The notes under the pieces are model-generated. The model saw nothing but the letters and a program-made list of their open reading frames with translations. It ran no database searches and was not told where the DNA came from. The position numbers were made by a program, and so were the translations under genes. A stretch of DNA of 64,000 nucleotides, from the NCBI RefSeq assembly GCF_036227565.1, contig NZ_CP109462.1, positions 62,001-126,000 of the forward strand. The letters run 5' to 3'. Shown piece after piece: positions 1 to 8,475 of the stretch (positions are counted from its first letter, which is position 1; each line of letters begins with the position of its first letter). The DNA is from Streptomyces sp. NBC_01454 (GTDB lineage Bacteria; Actinomycetota; Actinomycetes; Streptomycetales; Streptomycetaceae).

Positions 1-506
1 CGGCGACGGTCTGGTCGGTGACGACGACCTTGGAGAGGATCTTGGCGATTCCGAAGTCGGCAAGCTTGACCACGCCGTCGTCGGTGACCAGGACGTTGCC
101 CGGCTTCAGATCCCGGTGTTCGACCTGGTGCTCGTGTGCGTAGGCCAGTGCCGAGGCGAGCGGCCTGCCGATGCGCGTGAAGAAGGAGGCCCAGTCGACC
201 GGGCGGCCGGCCGCCATCTCTTCTTTGAGGCTGTGCTCAATCCATTCGAGCGCGATGAAGTACCGGCCGCTTTCGGCGTCCCAGCCTGAGTCGAGCATCC
301 GCACGATGTGGGGGTGTTCGAGGGCCTTGAGCGCGGCGGTCTCCCGAGCCAGGAAGATCTGGCTCACCTCGTCGTCACGCTGCCTGAGCAGCTTGACGGC
401 CGCGTAGTCGCCTTCTTCGCTGGTCGTGTCCACGGCCTTGCGGACCTCGGACAGGCCGCCGGCTCTGGGTGTGTTCGGGAGCAGCAGGAACCTGCCGCTG
501 ATCATT
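1..506 (-). CDS. Ser/Thr protein kinase, 3' end outside window
   Basis: This is the N-terminal 168 codons of a Hanks-type protein kinase that runs off the left edge. The ATP-binding lysine is in AAVKLL (K38), the catalytic loop HRDLKPGN is at residues 130-137 and the DFG motif at 150-152, so the catalytic core seen here is intact. The glycine-rich loop is poorly formed (PRAGGLSEVRKA). ATG at 506 was chosen because a GGGGG ribosome site lies just upstream; an in-frame GTG slightly upstream is possible. The substrate is unknown and the C-terminal half, which would show a membrane or sensor domain, is not visible. It lies downstream of the 646-aa unknown on the same strand, with a strong hairpin between them, so it is probably a separate transcript. 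Confidence 0.9.
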
Positions 507-713
507 TCGGCCCCCACGCACTGCTCCTCGCTCAGCACCGTTGCCGGTGCAGCCCTCCCCGACTGCTCATCTTGCCAGCCAGTTTCCATGCAAACAGGGC
601 TTTGATGAGACACGGATCACGCCATCTGACGAAGGGTCACCCGGGCCGGAGGGCGGCCTACTCTGGCGGTCCGGCGCGGGCCGGGTGCGGGAGGAAGGTT
701 GTGGGGCAGCCCG

Positions 714-759
714 CCCGCGGGGCGGGGTGGAGGACGCGGTCCCCGCCCCGCCCCGCGGG
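714..759 (-). terminator. GC hairpin after the 646-aa gene
   Basis: A perfect 14-bp inverted repeat (714-727 with 746-759, 18-nt loop) sits just past the stop codon of the minus-strand gene ending at 762. There is no T-run, as is common for Streptomyces terminators. Confidence 0.6.
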
Positions 760-761
760 GA

Positions 762-2702
762 TCAGGCGGCGTCCTCCCCGAGCGGGTACACCGTGTCGAA
801 CCACGCGTTGAGCTCGTGCAGGTCCAGTGGCAGGGAGGCGAGGAAGCGGAGGAACCGGCCGTTGTCGCGGGGCGGCTGCCGCGGGTCGAGGGCCTGGAGC
901 GCGGTCAGGTCGGCGCGGCGGAGCGCTTCGGCGCCGGCGCGGTGGCGGTCTTCGAAGTCCTGTGTTCCGGTGGCGCTGTCGGCGGCCGCCAGGTAGCAGG
1001 AGACGAAGGGGTCGAACGCGGCGCGGTGCGCGGCGAGATGGCGGCGGAACGCCGCGCTGTCCACGGAGCTGGTGTTGGCCTCCTCGCTGGTGAGGGTGGC
1101 GGGCGGAAGTTCGGTCCAACAGCCGATGGTGCCCGTGAAGCTGTGGGGAAACTCCCCGTATTCGTCGTCGTTCCAGTGCCCGTCGCTCGCGCCGGCGGCG
1201 GAGAAGACCTTTCCCCAGAGGTAGGTGAGGGATTCGAGCAGCGGAATGATGCTCAGCACGTCACGTTCGTGAGCGGCGATGATCAGGTCGGCGATGCTCG
1301 GGTCGGCGTCGGCCGCGACAGGCACGGGCCGGAGCAGGCGATGGGTGTACTCGTGGCGGTGCTTGGAGTGCGTCGCCGCGTTCTCGATCGCCTCGTGCGC
1401 CTCGGTGATCTGCGCTCGGGCGCGACTGGCTGCGGTCTGGAGTCCGCCGTCGTCGTCGACGGCCGTGAGCTTCGCCGGCGCCGTCCGTCGCGGCGGCGGG
1501 CTCGTTGCCGCCGCCAGCGCCCAGTCCAGCAGGTCGATGTAGGCGCTGGTCCCCCAGGAGTGGGGGACTTCGTAGATCTCGTCCCCTACCAGCTGCTCGG
1601 GTCCCAGCTCTGTGTCATGGGGCCGAAGGGCCACATGACCGAGTTCTACGACGTCGATCTCCGGCGCCATGAGCAGGATCTCGGTCCCTGGCGGGAGGAA
1701 TTCGTCCTCGTGCGCAACGAACCTCTCGCTTCCGTCCCGGCGCCGGCAGTTGCCAGCCCAGCCGCCACCGTCCCAGACCGAGGTGTAGGCGGGGTCGGTC
1801 AGTACGGACTGCGCGACCGTCAGGGCATGGTCGGCCGCCTTCAGGGAGACCTCAGCCGCCTCGATGTCGGCGAGGTGGCAGAGGGCCAGCACCGGGTCGG
1901 TCGCGGCGCGGAGCGGGTGTGCGGCGTTCACGGCTGCGAGCACGGCCGCTCGCGGGTCGATGGCGGTGGGAGCGGGCGGGCACGGCCACAGCTCCAGGGG
2001 CAGCGACAGCGCGGTCCACAACGGAATCACGCTGGGGGTGTGAGGGCCGGGCGAGGCGTCGAGCAGGTACGTCGCGCCCGCGTGCTCCGCCAAGAGCAGT
2101 TCGACCGTCGAGTAGCGCTGAGCCACATCCCACAGCAGGCCGATCCGGCGCAGCGTGGCCGACATCTGCCGGGCCAGATCCTCGTCCAAGGGGCGTCGTG
2201 CGCCACCTTCGACGGACACGTTCGCCGCCGCGCTCCGCCACTGCGTCTCGGTGACATCCAGGAGCTCGATGCGGGCTCCGAGCCCTGCGAGTGCGAGCCC
2301 GTCGTTTGTCACTTCGACTGGCAGGCCGGCGGCCCCGGGGGAACCGAGTGCCGTGGCAAGGACGCGCGCCCAGCGTGGAAGCTGGTCGCCTGAGATGCGG
2401 ATCCTCAGGACGTGTTGCCGGGGCGTCACGCTGACAATGCCGAACGGCCCGCCGGTGGTGAAGGGGCGGTGCATGCCGTACTCGTTGATGAGAGTGGCCA
2501 TTATCTGTGCCTCGGCCGCGGCCTGCGGGTCGTCGGCCTCCGGAATGAGCGGGCCGGCTGCGGTGACCTCGCTCCTCGCCATCGGGTAGGACTCGCGTGT
2601 GGCCCAACGGCGCCATGCGGTCCGGTCGTCCAGCGAGGGCGCGGTGCCGGAGAGGTCGAAAGGGTTGTCGCGTCGGGGCGGGGGCGTCAGGGTACTGGGC
2701 AA
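762..2702 (-). CDS. Hypothetical protein, 646 aa
   Basis: A long open frame with typical Streptomyces codon use, no signal peptide and no obvious membrane segment; it looks cytosolic. I do not recognise a family. The middle contains an alanine/arginine-rich helical stretch around residues 430-480, and the C-terminal third is rich in aromatic and acidic residues. The TTG start at 2702 was chosen because GAGGAG lies 5 nt upstream; the ATG 5 nt further upstream is out of frame and stops after six codons. About 30 nt before the start is a two-part motif shared exactly in spacing with the gene at 17959-18942, so the two may be co-regulated. The next gene downstream is the kinase at the left edge. 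Confidence 0.75.
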   Translation of the reverse strand: MPSTLTPPPRRDNPFDLSGTAPSLDDRTAWRRWATRESYPMARSEVTAAGPLIPEADDPQAAAEAQIMATLINEYGMHRPFTTGGPFGIVSVTPRQHVLRIRISGDQLPRWARVLATALGSPGAAGLPVEVTNDGLALAGLGARIELLDVTETQWRSAAANVSVEGGARRPLDEDLARQMSATLRRIGLLWDVAQRYSTVELLLAEHAGATYLLDASPGPHTPSVIPLWTALSLPLELWPCPPAPTAIDPRAAVLAAVNAAHPLRAATDPVLALCHLADIEAAEVSLKAADHALTVAQSVLTDPAYTSVWDGGGWAGNCRRRDGSERFVAHEDEFLPPGTEILLMAPEIDVVELGHVALRPHDTELGPEQLVGDEIYEVPHSWGTSAYIDLLDWALAAATSPPPRRTAPAKLTAVDDDGGLQTAASRARAQITEAHEAIENAATHSKHRHEYTHRLLRPVPVAADADPSIADLIIAAHERDVLSIIPLLESLTYLWGKVFSAAGASDGHWNDDEYGEFPHSFTGTIGCWTELPPATLTSEEANTSSVDSAAFRRHLAAHRAAFDPFVSCYLAAADSATGTQDFEDRHRAGAEALRRADLTALQALDPRQPPRDNGRFLRFLASLPLDLHELNAWFDTVYPLGEDAA

Positions 2703-2730
2703 CGCATCTCCTCGGTGGGCGTGCTGGGTT

Positions 2731-2767
2731 GCCCATAGAGGTGTGCGAAAGCGGGCGCGTGTGACAT
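2731..2767 (-). promoter_or_regulatory. Motif B, copy 1 (putative promoter or operator)
   Basis: On the minus strand this reads ATGTCACACG, 12 variable bases, then CACACCTCTATGGGC, ending 29 nt before the TTG start at 2702. The same two blocks with the same 12-nt gap occur at 18974-19010. The role as promoter or activator site is inferred from position and conservation. Confidence 0.6.
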
Positions 2768-3137
2768 GCGGCGTCCCGCTTTCTGGGAACGAAGGCGCGC
2801 GGGGAGCGTCGGCTGACCGGTGACGTCAACAGTGGGACAGCTGCCGCCGGAGGGGTCGTGGCGACACCAGTTTGTGCCGACAGACCTGGGTCACCGCAGT
2901 TCAGAGCCGCTGCCTCGCGTTGTCCAGCGTGTGGCTCACAAGGTCACAAGGCGGTGCGGTGGTGCTGTGCTGCGGTGACGAGGAGTGCGGCGACCAGATG
3001 CGGATCGGTGGTGCCGATGTCGAGGGTGGCGAGCGGCTTCTCGTCCTCCCTTCGAGCCGACTCCGCTGGTCTGCTCCGGGTCGTCCGGATGCCGTGCGCG
3101 AACACCCCGGTCCGGTGCCGGGCAGCGGCCGAGGTGC
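2768..3137. other. Intergenic, no feature seen
   Basis: About 370 bases between the upstream end of the 646-aa gene and the end of the endonuclease VII-like gene. No frame has convincing coding character, and I saw no strong hairpin or repeat besides motif B at its left edge. Confidence 0.5.
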
Positions 3138-4181
3138 TCAGTGCCCGCGGGTGAGTACGTGCAGTGCGCCCCGGATCCGGTCACTCGCCTGGTACAGCCC
3201 TCGTCGTTCAGCCGGGGTCCAGGGCTGCTCCGGGTCTTTGCGGACCGGCAGGTAGAGCACGGTGGACAGCGTGATCAGGCCGACGTCGTCCGAGGTGATC
3301 TCGAGGGACTCCGCGCGGCCGCGGCGCTTCCAGCAGCGGCTGGGGGCCACCTCGTTGAGGATGCCGGGAATGGCCTCCTCCAGTCGGCGAGCGTAGGCCC
3401 CGGGCAGGACCACGGTCGCCGCTTCAAGGGGCTGCGGCGTGGACGGCGCCTCGGTCGGGCTGTCGAGCCAGAACACTTCCGTCGGTTCGGCCGGCCATCG
3501 CGGCCTTCCTGAGCGGTAGGCCTGTCCGGGCAGTTCCATTCCGGTCAGCAGCCGCAGCTGGTCCAGTCGCTCGAAGCGGGCCCGGTCGACGGACACCGTC
3601 CACCGGCTGCCGCAGTCGCGGTGCGTGCACTGCGCCTCGGCGCTCGCGCGGCCGGCGGACAGCTGGACGAACACGTGCTCCCAGACGCCGGGCCCGTCGG
3701 CCCATTCGGCGTGGCCGTACGGCGAGTGCCGGGCGGGATCGTAGTGCCGCAGGAGCAGTTGCATGGTCGGGATGATCCGGGCGACGCGGTTGCGTATCGG
3801 CGGGTGCCCGGCCGTCCGGCAGTCGGGGCAGCCCATCAGGTGCCGCACTCCGGACCGGGTGTGGACCCAGAATCCCTCGCTCCCGTTGCAGCTGCGGCAC
3901 AGCGGTCCGCGGATCAGGCCGTGGTCGTGGCAGTGGTCCCAGAACGCGGCCGGGTCCGGGCACAGGTCGCACCGGTAGGCGGTGGCGCGCGGCCGGTAGC
4001 GCGGATGGTAGGCGGCGCCGGTGTGCTCGCCGGTGTGGCAGGGCAGCAACGGCGCGCTCTGGGCGGGGAGTTCTAGTGGGGGCATGTGAGTCACGGGCTC
4101 AGCCTGGCCTACGCCACTGACAGCGCCGCTCGCGCTCGCATCAGGAGGCGGCGTTGGGGCCGGCCGTGACGAAGGCGGCAA
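3138..4181 (-). CDS. Endonuclease VII-like HNH protein A
   Basis: The protein carries the recombination endonuclease VII signature: C71-x2-C74, then WDHCHDH at 81-87 and C95-x2-C98, a treble-clef zinc site around a beta-beta-alpha-metal active site in which the first His of WDHCH is the expected general base. A further CxxC-type pair lies at 118-121. Family members cut branched or nicked DNA in phages; the substrate here is unknown. The C-terminal ~200 residues contain a second domain that I do not recognise. The longest frame overlaps the stop of the upstream gene by 41 nt; an ATG at 4085 would remove the overlap and still keep the whole nuclease domain. It pairs with a second endonuclease VII-like gene immediately upstream, probably one operon. 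Confidence 0.85.
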   Translation of the reverse strand: MPPSSRPAPTPPPDASASGAVSGVGQAEPVTHMPPLELPAQSAPLLPCHTGEHTGAAYHPRYRPRATAYRCDLCPDPAAFWDHCHDHGLIRGPLCRSCNGSEGFWVHTRSGVRHLMGCPDCRTAGHPPIRNRVARIIPTMQLLLRHYDPARHSPYGHAEWADGPGVWEHVFVQLSAGRASAEAQCTHRDCGSRWTVSVDRARFERLDQLRLLTGMELPGQAYRSGRPRWPAEPTEVFWLDSPTEAPSTPQPLEAATVVLPGAYARRLEEAIPGILNEVAPSRCWKRRGRAESLEITSDDVGLITLSTVLYLPVRKDPEQPWTPAERRGLYQASDRIRGALHVLTRGH

Positions 4182-5331
4182 CGACGGCGGTGATCTCGGC
4201 GGCGGTGATGCTCGTCGTCCAGAGGGCGTTGTGGGCGGAGCAGCTCAGGGTGAAGGCCAGGCCGGAGGCGGTGGGAGTGGTGTCCTGGACCCACGGGCGG
4301 CTCGGGCAGCGGCCGTGTCGTTCGATGCCGCGTACGTGCTCGGTGGCGACGTCGACGCGGAAGCGTGCCGGGAGGGTCTGCTCGCTCCGGCAGCCTGGGC
4401 AGTTCAGCAGAAGGGCGAGGGCGCCCGGGCGCTCGAGGAAGCGGACGCCTTTACCTTCGTAGGTGTTGCAGCTGGCGCAGAGCGGGCCGCGGACCAGGTT
4501 GTGGTCGTGGCAGTGATCCCAGGTGAAGGCGCGGCTGAGCCCGCACAGCCGGCACAGGAAGCGGTCGGGCCGGCTGGTGCGCGGCACCTTGGTGTAGCCG
4601 ACACCGTAGAGATGCCCGGCGTACGGCTCGCAGGCCGCGACCGAACACGCGGGGCACAGCGTGACGTAGCCGCGCGGGGTGGGTGCGCGCCAATCTCCGT
4701 AGCGCGGCGCGATGTTGCCGCATCCGCGGCAGAGGCGGGCCTGCTCCAGCAGCTCGTTGTCGCGAGTCTGCCAGCGGTCCATCAACGCGACGTACTCGCG
4801 CGGCATCTGCCAGGACGTTCCCGTCCAGGTCAGGTGATCCAGCGGATAGGTGCCGACGCGCACCATCTTGCCGAACCGGGCGCGGAAGCCCTCCATCGTC
4901 AGCGATCCGGGCAGTCCCTGGGGGTTGACGGTGTGCAGGAGGTCCCAGTCGCTGTCCGGCTCCCGCTCGTGGAAGGCGGCGTTGCCCATCCAGCTGATGA
5001 TCTCGCTGCGCCAGTTGGTGTCCGGGCCGAGCCAGTCATCGCCCTTGTCGCCGCGGATCTCCCCCGGCTGTCGGACGGATAGGGGGACCTCGACGAGGTC
5101 ATCCGGTTCGAACCGCAGGCCGGCCAGTGCGCGGCCGGCCTTCTCGACCTCGTCGGCGACGAACCACCAGCGGTTCTTCGCCTTGTGCCCCTCCAGGGCG
5201 GTGTCGCCGAAGAAGACATGGCCGTGGTGATGGAAGCCGCGGGTGCCGAGGGCGGCCACGGCCAGGCGCATCGGGCACGTGCGGGTCAGCTCGGCGAGCA
5301 GATCCCGGGCCTGCTGAGGGCTGATGAGCAT
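4141..5331 (-). CDS. Endonuclease VII-like HNH protein B
   Basis: A 396-aa protein whose nuclease domain sits in the middle to C-terminal part: C260-x2-C263, WDHCHDH at 271-277, C285-x2-C288, the same arrangement as its neighbour. It adds two more zinc-type clusters, C201-x2-C204 with C226-x2-C229, and C311-x2-C314. The first ~190 residues are a separate domain of unknown fold, rich in Trp and acidic residues (HHHGHVFFGD near residue 34). The two endonuclease genes are paralogues only over the HNH domain. Nuclease activity on DNA is inferred from the family. The start at 5331 has no clear ribosome site. It is transcribed away from promoter A1, 120 nt upstream on the other strand. Confidence 0.85.
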   Translation of the reverse strand: MLISPQQARDLLAELTRTCPMRLAVAALGTRGFHHHGHVFFGDTALEGHKAKNRWWFVADEVEKAGRALAGLRFEPDDLVEVPLSVRQPGEIRGDKGDDWLGPDTNWRSEIISWMGNAAFHEREPDSDWDLLHTVNPQGLPGSLTMEGFRARFGKMVRVGTYPLDHLTWTGTSWQMPREYVALMDRWQTRDNELLEQARLCRGCGNIAPRYGDWRAPTPRGYVTLCPACSVAACEPYAGHLYGVGYTKVPRTSRPDRFLCRLCGLSRAFTWDHCHDHNLVRGPLCASCNTYEGKGVRFLERPGALALLLNCPGCRSEQTLPARFRVDVATEHVRGIERHGRCPSRPWVQDTTPTASGLAFTLSCSAHNALWTTSITAAEITAVVAAFVTAGPNAAS

Positions 5332-5452
5332 GACCGGAGGATGGCACCGGCCACTGACAACGGCTCCGGGCCTGCGGTCTCAGCTGCCCTCCCGGCCGAG
5401 ACCTTTTGCAGCGCATGGCTCATGGCCTCCATGGTGGCTTCTGTGTATTTAA

Positions 5453-5481
5453 TTGCTTAATTGGATTGCTTCATGTAAACT
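5453..5481 (+). promoter_or_regulatory. Promoter A1 of the six-copy family
   Basis: TTGCTT at 5453-5458, a 17-bp spacer beginning AATTGGATT, and TAAACT at 5476-5481. It lies 94 nt before the first gene of operon 1. Five near-identical copies occur in the window, always on the plus strand and ahead of an operon. The hexamers and spacing fit a principal-sigma promoter; the conserved spacer suggests an overlapping operator. Confidence 0.88.
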
Positions 5482-5574
5482 ATGATCAACGATCGGGGCG
5501 TTGCACCTTGGCCAACTCCCTCGCCGCCCCCGCACCTGGTGCGAGGGCGGGTCCGACCGAACTGAGAAATCACC

Positions 5575-5751
5575 GTGTCTGTACTGAACTTCAAGCGTCT
5601 CGGCCATCTGCGCGACGAGGTCGACCACCTCCCCGGCCCGCGCAAACGCGGCGAGAATCGCCGCAACCACAATCGCAAGACGCGCCGACTGCTCAAGCGA
5701 TGGGAGGAGCGCGCCTGGCGCTCCGAAGCCGAAGCGGACGTCGACGAATGA
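5575..5751 (+). CDS. Small basic protein, operon 1
   Basis: A 58-aa protein with a strongly basic middle (GPRKRGENRRNHNRKTRRLLKR spans about residues 21-42) and an acidic tail. The basic stretch suggests nucleic-acid binding, but no family is recognised. It is the first gene after promoter A1. The GTG start gives a stop that overlaps the ATG of the next gene (ATGA), so translation is probably coupled. The first gene of operon 2 is also a 58-aa Arg-rich protein, though the sequences differ. A hairpin-forming stretch (CCCTCGC with GCGAGGG) lies in the leader. Confidence 0.65.
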   Translation: MSVLNFKRLGHLRDEVDHLPGPRKRGENRRNHNRKTRRLLKRWEERAWRSEAEADVDE

Positions 5752-5993
5752 GCGCCGCGTACCTCCTGGACGGCACCGGCCCCGTTGTCGGCGAAGCAGA
5801 GGCCGCCCCCGGCGGAAAGCTCCACCGGGCCGTCACCTACCGCAGCGGACCCGCACCGTGGGCCGGGTGCGGGGTCGCCAAACGGCTGGCGAAGCCGTCG
5901 CTCACCCTGGCCGCAGACGCAGACTCAACACGCTTCTGCCGTCACGCCGGGTGTATGGGGCTGCCGCCACGGCGCGGCACCGCCCAGAGCTGA
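5748..5993 (+). CDS. Hypothetical protein, operon 1
   Basis: An 81-aa protein coupled to the preceding gene through an ATGA overlap, which fixes the start. Three cysteines and a histidine in the C-terminal half (C42 in WAGCGVAKR, then FCRHAGC at about 63-69) could bind a metal, but the pattern matches no family I know. There is no membrane segment. Confidence 0.6.
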   Translation: MSAAYLLDGTGPVVGEAEAAPGGKLHRAVTYRSGPAPWAGCGVAKRLAKPSLTLAADADSTRFCRHAGCMGLPPRRGTAQS

Positions 5994-6074
5994 CCGCCCC
6001 GCCGCGCACCCGGCCAACTCCCCTTCACTCCCAGTTCCAGGCCCCTTGGAGAGACCCATGCTCTCCAGCAGTAC

Positions 6075-6404
6075 GTGTTCCTCGACAGCGACGCTGCCGG
6101 GAACCTGACGCCCGCCCAGGTGGAGAGCTACCTGGAGAGCAAGGGCTGGGTGAAGGCCGAGACCGTGCCGCCCGCCGGGCAGGTGTGGACCCGACCCGAG
6201 GGCGAGGCGCTTCCCGGCCATCTCCAGGACCTCCCGAAGCGGAAGCCTCACCTCGTCTGGCCCGCATACCTGACCTCTCTCACCAGCCGTCTCCGCGACT
6301 ACACCGGCCGCACCGTCGATTTGCTGCTCATCCTCGCTCTGTTTGAGCACCGGCTCGCCTCAGCCGTCCTCGCCGACATCGCCTCCCAGTCCCCCTCCGC
6401 CTGA
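6075..6404 (+). CDS. Hypothetical protein, operon 1 (start uncertain)
   Basis: A 109-aa frame, rich in hydrophobic residues in its C-terminal third (VDLLLILALFEHRLASAVLAD), which may be an amphipathic or membrane-associated helix. GTG at 6075 is the only in-frame start and has no good ribosome site nearby. An out-of-frame ATG at 6058 has a ribosome site (GGAGAG at 6048-6053) and would lead to the natural-looking start MLQQYVFLD if two bases were removed, so the annotated 5' end may hide an indel. Function unknown. Confidence 0.55.
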   Translation: MFLDSDAAGNLTPAQVESYLESKGWVKAETVPPAGQVWTRPEGEALPGHLQDLPKRKPHLVWPAYLTSLTSRLRDYTGRTVDLLLILALFEHRLASAVLADIASQSPSA

Positions 6405-6417
6405 ACGGACCACATCT

Positions 6418-6606
6418 GTGAGCCACCCCAACCCCGCCGGATCACCCCCGCGTCCCTTTGCCCCCTCCGACTTCGAAGAGCCCTGTGAAGGATGCGGAGC
6501 GCCGGCCGGAGCGTACTGCCGCCCCGACTGCGACTCCGGATACACCGCTGAGGACGCGCGCGCCGAAGCCGCTCGCCTGGAACAGCGGCCGGCCTCCCGT
6601 TCGTGA
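6418..6606 (+). CDS. Small zinc-ribbon-like protein, operon 1
   Basis: A 62-aa protein with a Cys pattern CEGCG near residues 23-27 and YCRPDC near 33-38, a likely single zinc knuckle, followed by an acidic and alanine-rich helix. Such short CxxC proteins are frequent on actinobacterial plasmids and phages, usually of unknown role. The GTG start follows the previous stop by 13 nt, consistent with operon 1. Confidence 0.6.
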   Translation: MSHPNPAGSPPRPFAPSDFEEPCEGCGAPAGAYCRPDCDSGYTAEDARAEAARLEQRPASRS

Positions 6607-6665
6607 CCCTCTGGCACCCGCGCCACCCCTTCCCCATCGTCCGCCCGTAAGAACGGAGCACCACC

Positions 6666-7376
6666 ATGCCCACCACCCCCTCCCCGACGACCGATCTCGT
6701 CCGTGACGTCAGTACCGCCCTCGCCTTCCTCGACGAGAACGACGATCTCGACGCGCACCGCGACGCCGCTCCCGCCGCCTACGGCATGCTCCAGGGGCGG
6801 GCCGTCCGGGCCGTGCGCCGTCTGCGGGACGCCCTGGCCGGAGCGCCGACACGCTACGCGGACCCCATCGCGTGGCGCAGAGCCCAGGAAGACCAGCAAC
6901 AGGACGCACAGGGCCTCGCGCTCCTGATCGCCGACACGCTGCGTGCCCAGATTCCCGGCGCGGCCTACCTGGTGTTCCACATCAACGACAGCTATGAAGC
7001 GGAGACCGGCCGGGACCTGGAGCTGCACAGCGTCCGGGGCACCGACGGCAGGGTGCTCCACGGCTTCCGCGACGACTCCCTCCCCGGCCTCGGCCTCGAC
7101 CGTCACCGTGAGCTCGTTCACGCCTGGCGGGATGCCGGACTTCCGCGGACCGGCGCCGACTTGAACGCCCTCATGCAGCCGATGCGCGCCGCGGGCCTGG
7201 TGCTCGACGACTACCCCGAGCCGCTGTATCTGCAGGGACACCCGTGCTACCGAAACGACACCGAACACCTCCTGTGCATGCTCCTGTCCGACTCGGCACA
7301 CCCGGAGCAGTGGGACCTCCAGGAGGTCTTCGGCCCTCAGCTGCTGCGCCCGTACGGCACGCCTCTACCCGCCTGA
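6666..7376 (+). CDS. Hypothetical protein, 236 aa, operon 1
   Basis: An acidic, cytosolic-looking protein with no signal peptide or membrane segment. The ATG has GGAG 9 nt upstream. I recognise no domain; the central part (AAYLVFHINDSYEAE, then GLDRHRELVHAWRDAG) looks like an alpha/beta fold. Its own downstream space contains a 9-bp GC hairpin (7468-7476 with 7486-7494) that may attenuate or punctuate the operon. Confidence 0.75.
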   Translation: MPTTPSPTTDLVRDVSTALAFLDENDDLDAHRDAAPAAYGMLQGRAVRAVRRLRDALAGAPTRYADPIAWRRAQEDQQQDAQGLALLIADTLRAQIPGAAYLVFHINDSYEAETGRDLELHSVRGTDGRVLHGFRDDSLPGLGLDRHRELVHAWRDAGLPRTGADLNALMQPMRAAGLVLDDYPEPLYLQGHPCYRNDTEHLLCMLLSDSAHPEQWDLQEVFGPQLLRPYGTPLPA

Positions 7377-7467
7377 GTCGGAACGCCGGGCGGCCCGTCC
7401 GGCCGGTCGCGGGGCGAGCAGCAGGCGGCCACCGATTGCTCGCCGTACGGCACCGCGCTTCGCTGGC

Positions 7468-7494
7468 GGGCGGCCGTTTCCACGCCGGCCGCCC
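7468..7494 (+). terminator. GC hairpin inside operon 1
   Basis: Perfect 9-bp inverted repeat (7468-7476 with 7486-7494, 9-nt loop) between the 236-aa and 180-aa genes, without a T-run. It could be a partial terminator or an mRNA processing or stability element. Confidence 0.35.
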
Positions 7495-7571
7495 CTACCT
7501 CTTCGGCGCGTACACCACTCCGATTTCCGCGTATGCCGCGTCCTCCGCGGCCGCATCCCCCTTGAGGAACC

Positions 7572-8114
7572 ATGTCCAGCTCCTTGATCCTGCCGCCGAT
7601 GCCCCGCACCCTTGAGACCGGTGACCGGCTCACTCTGCGTTCTACGACCTACACCCGCCACGATTCCGGCACCTGGTGCGACGACCACCAACGGTCCTTC
7701 GGTACGGACGAGGATGTGCGGGCCGCCTACCGCTCGCGGCTGTCGCTCGGGGCGGTGGGCGCGCCGCTTTTCGCGCCGCGAGCTGTCCCGTCCGACAGCG
7801 CGCCGCCCGGCTCCGTCCTGCGGGCCGGCGACTGGGCGCTCGCCGCGGGCGTGACGTATCTGTGGTGCGAGCGTGAGGACGACGGAACGCTGATCGGCGC
7901 TCCCGGCCCTCTTGGGCCGTGGGGCCTGACCCAGCTTCATCAGACGTGCCGCGATATGCCGGTCGCCGACGCGGACCACATATGGTCGGTGACTGCGAGC
8001 GGTCGATGGTTCGTCCGCCGGGGGCGGATCTTGCGCGCATATCTCCCCGCCGACGTGGCCGTCGATCCGCCGCGTCCGGCCAGGGTGGTCATGCCTCGGC
8101 AGCCAAACCCCTGA
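7572..8114 (+). CDS. Hypothetical protein, 180 aa, last gene of operon 1
   Basis: Begins at an ATG preceded by TTGAGGAACC. The protein contains several Trp residues spaced through short beta-like segments (DWALAAGVTYLWCERED, HIWSVTASGRWFVRRG), suggesting a small beta-rich domain. No family is recognised. It ends just before promoter A2, and no other gene fits between. Confidence 0.7.
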   Translation: MSSSLILPPMPRTLETGDRLTLRSTTYTRHDSGTWCDDHQRSFGTDEDVRAAYRSRLSLGAVGAPLFAPRAVPSDSAPPGSVLRAGDWALAAGVTYLWCEREDDGTLIGAPGPLGPWGLTQLHQTCRDMPVADADHIWSVTASGRWFVRRGRILRAYLPADVAVDPPRPARVVMPRQPNP

Positions 8115-8120
8115 TCGGTA

Positions 8121-8149
8121 TTGCGTAATTGGATTTACTACCGTAGAGT
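8121..8149 (+). promoter_or_regulatory. Promoter A2 of the six-copy family
   Basis: TTGCGT at 8121-8126, 17-bp spacer starting AATTGGATT, TAGAGT at 8144-8149; 95 nt before the first gene of operon 2. Confidence 0.88.
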
Positions 8150-8244
8150 GGAGTCGTACGGCGGCGAACAGCCGCTCATATTCAGCTCATTGAGCCAGCC
8201 CGTCTCTGACGGCGGCCGAACCTCTTTCCAGTGAGACAGACCCG

Positions 8245-8421
8245 ATGAGACTGCTCGGCGCTCTGCGGCCCGGCCACCGTCAGGTGTGCGTCCAGGCAAC
8301 GAAGCACTGCACCTGTTACCTCTATCCCGGACAGTGGGGCCGCCGTGCCAAGGTGCTGCGGCGCCGGGCGCAACGGTACGCGGAGAAGCGCATGTTCCTC
8401 CGCCGCGCCGATGACGCCTGA
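8245..8421 (+). CDS. Small Arg-rich protein, operon 2
   Basis: A 58-aa protein, MRLLGALRPG at its N-terminus, with three closely spaced cysteines (VCVQATKHCTCYLY, residues 14-27) and an arginine-rich C-terminal helix (RRAKVLRRRAQRYAEKR). The composition suggests nucleic-acid binding and possibly a small metal site. It is the first gene after promoter A2, mirroring the small basic first gene of operon 1. Too short for a firm call, but the frame, position and codon use support it. Confidence 0.6.
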   Translation: MRLLGALRPGHRQVCVQATKHCTCYLYPGQWGRRAKVLRRRAQRYAEKRMFLRRADDA

Positions 8422-8475
8422 CTCAGCGTCGGCCCTCTCCTCCTCCGCTCCACCATCGCTTTCCCGGAGACTCCC

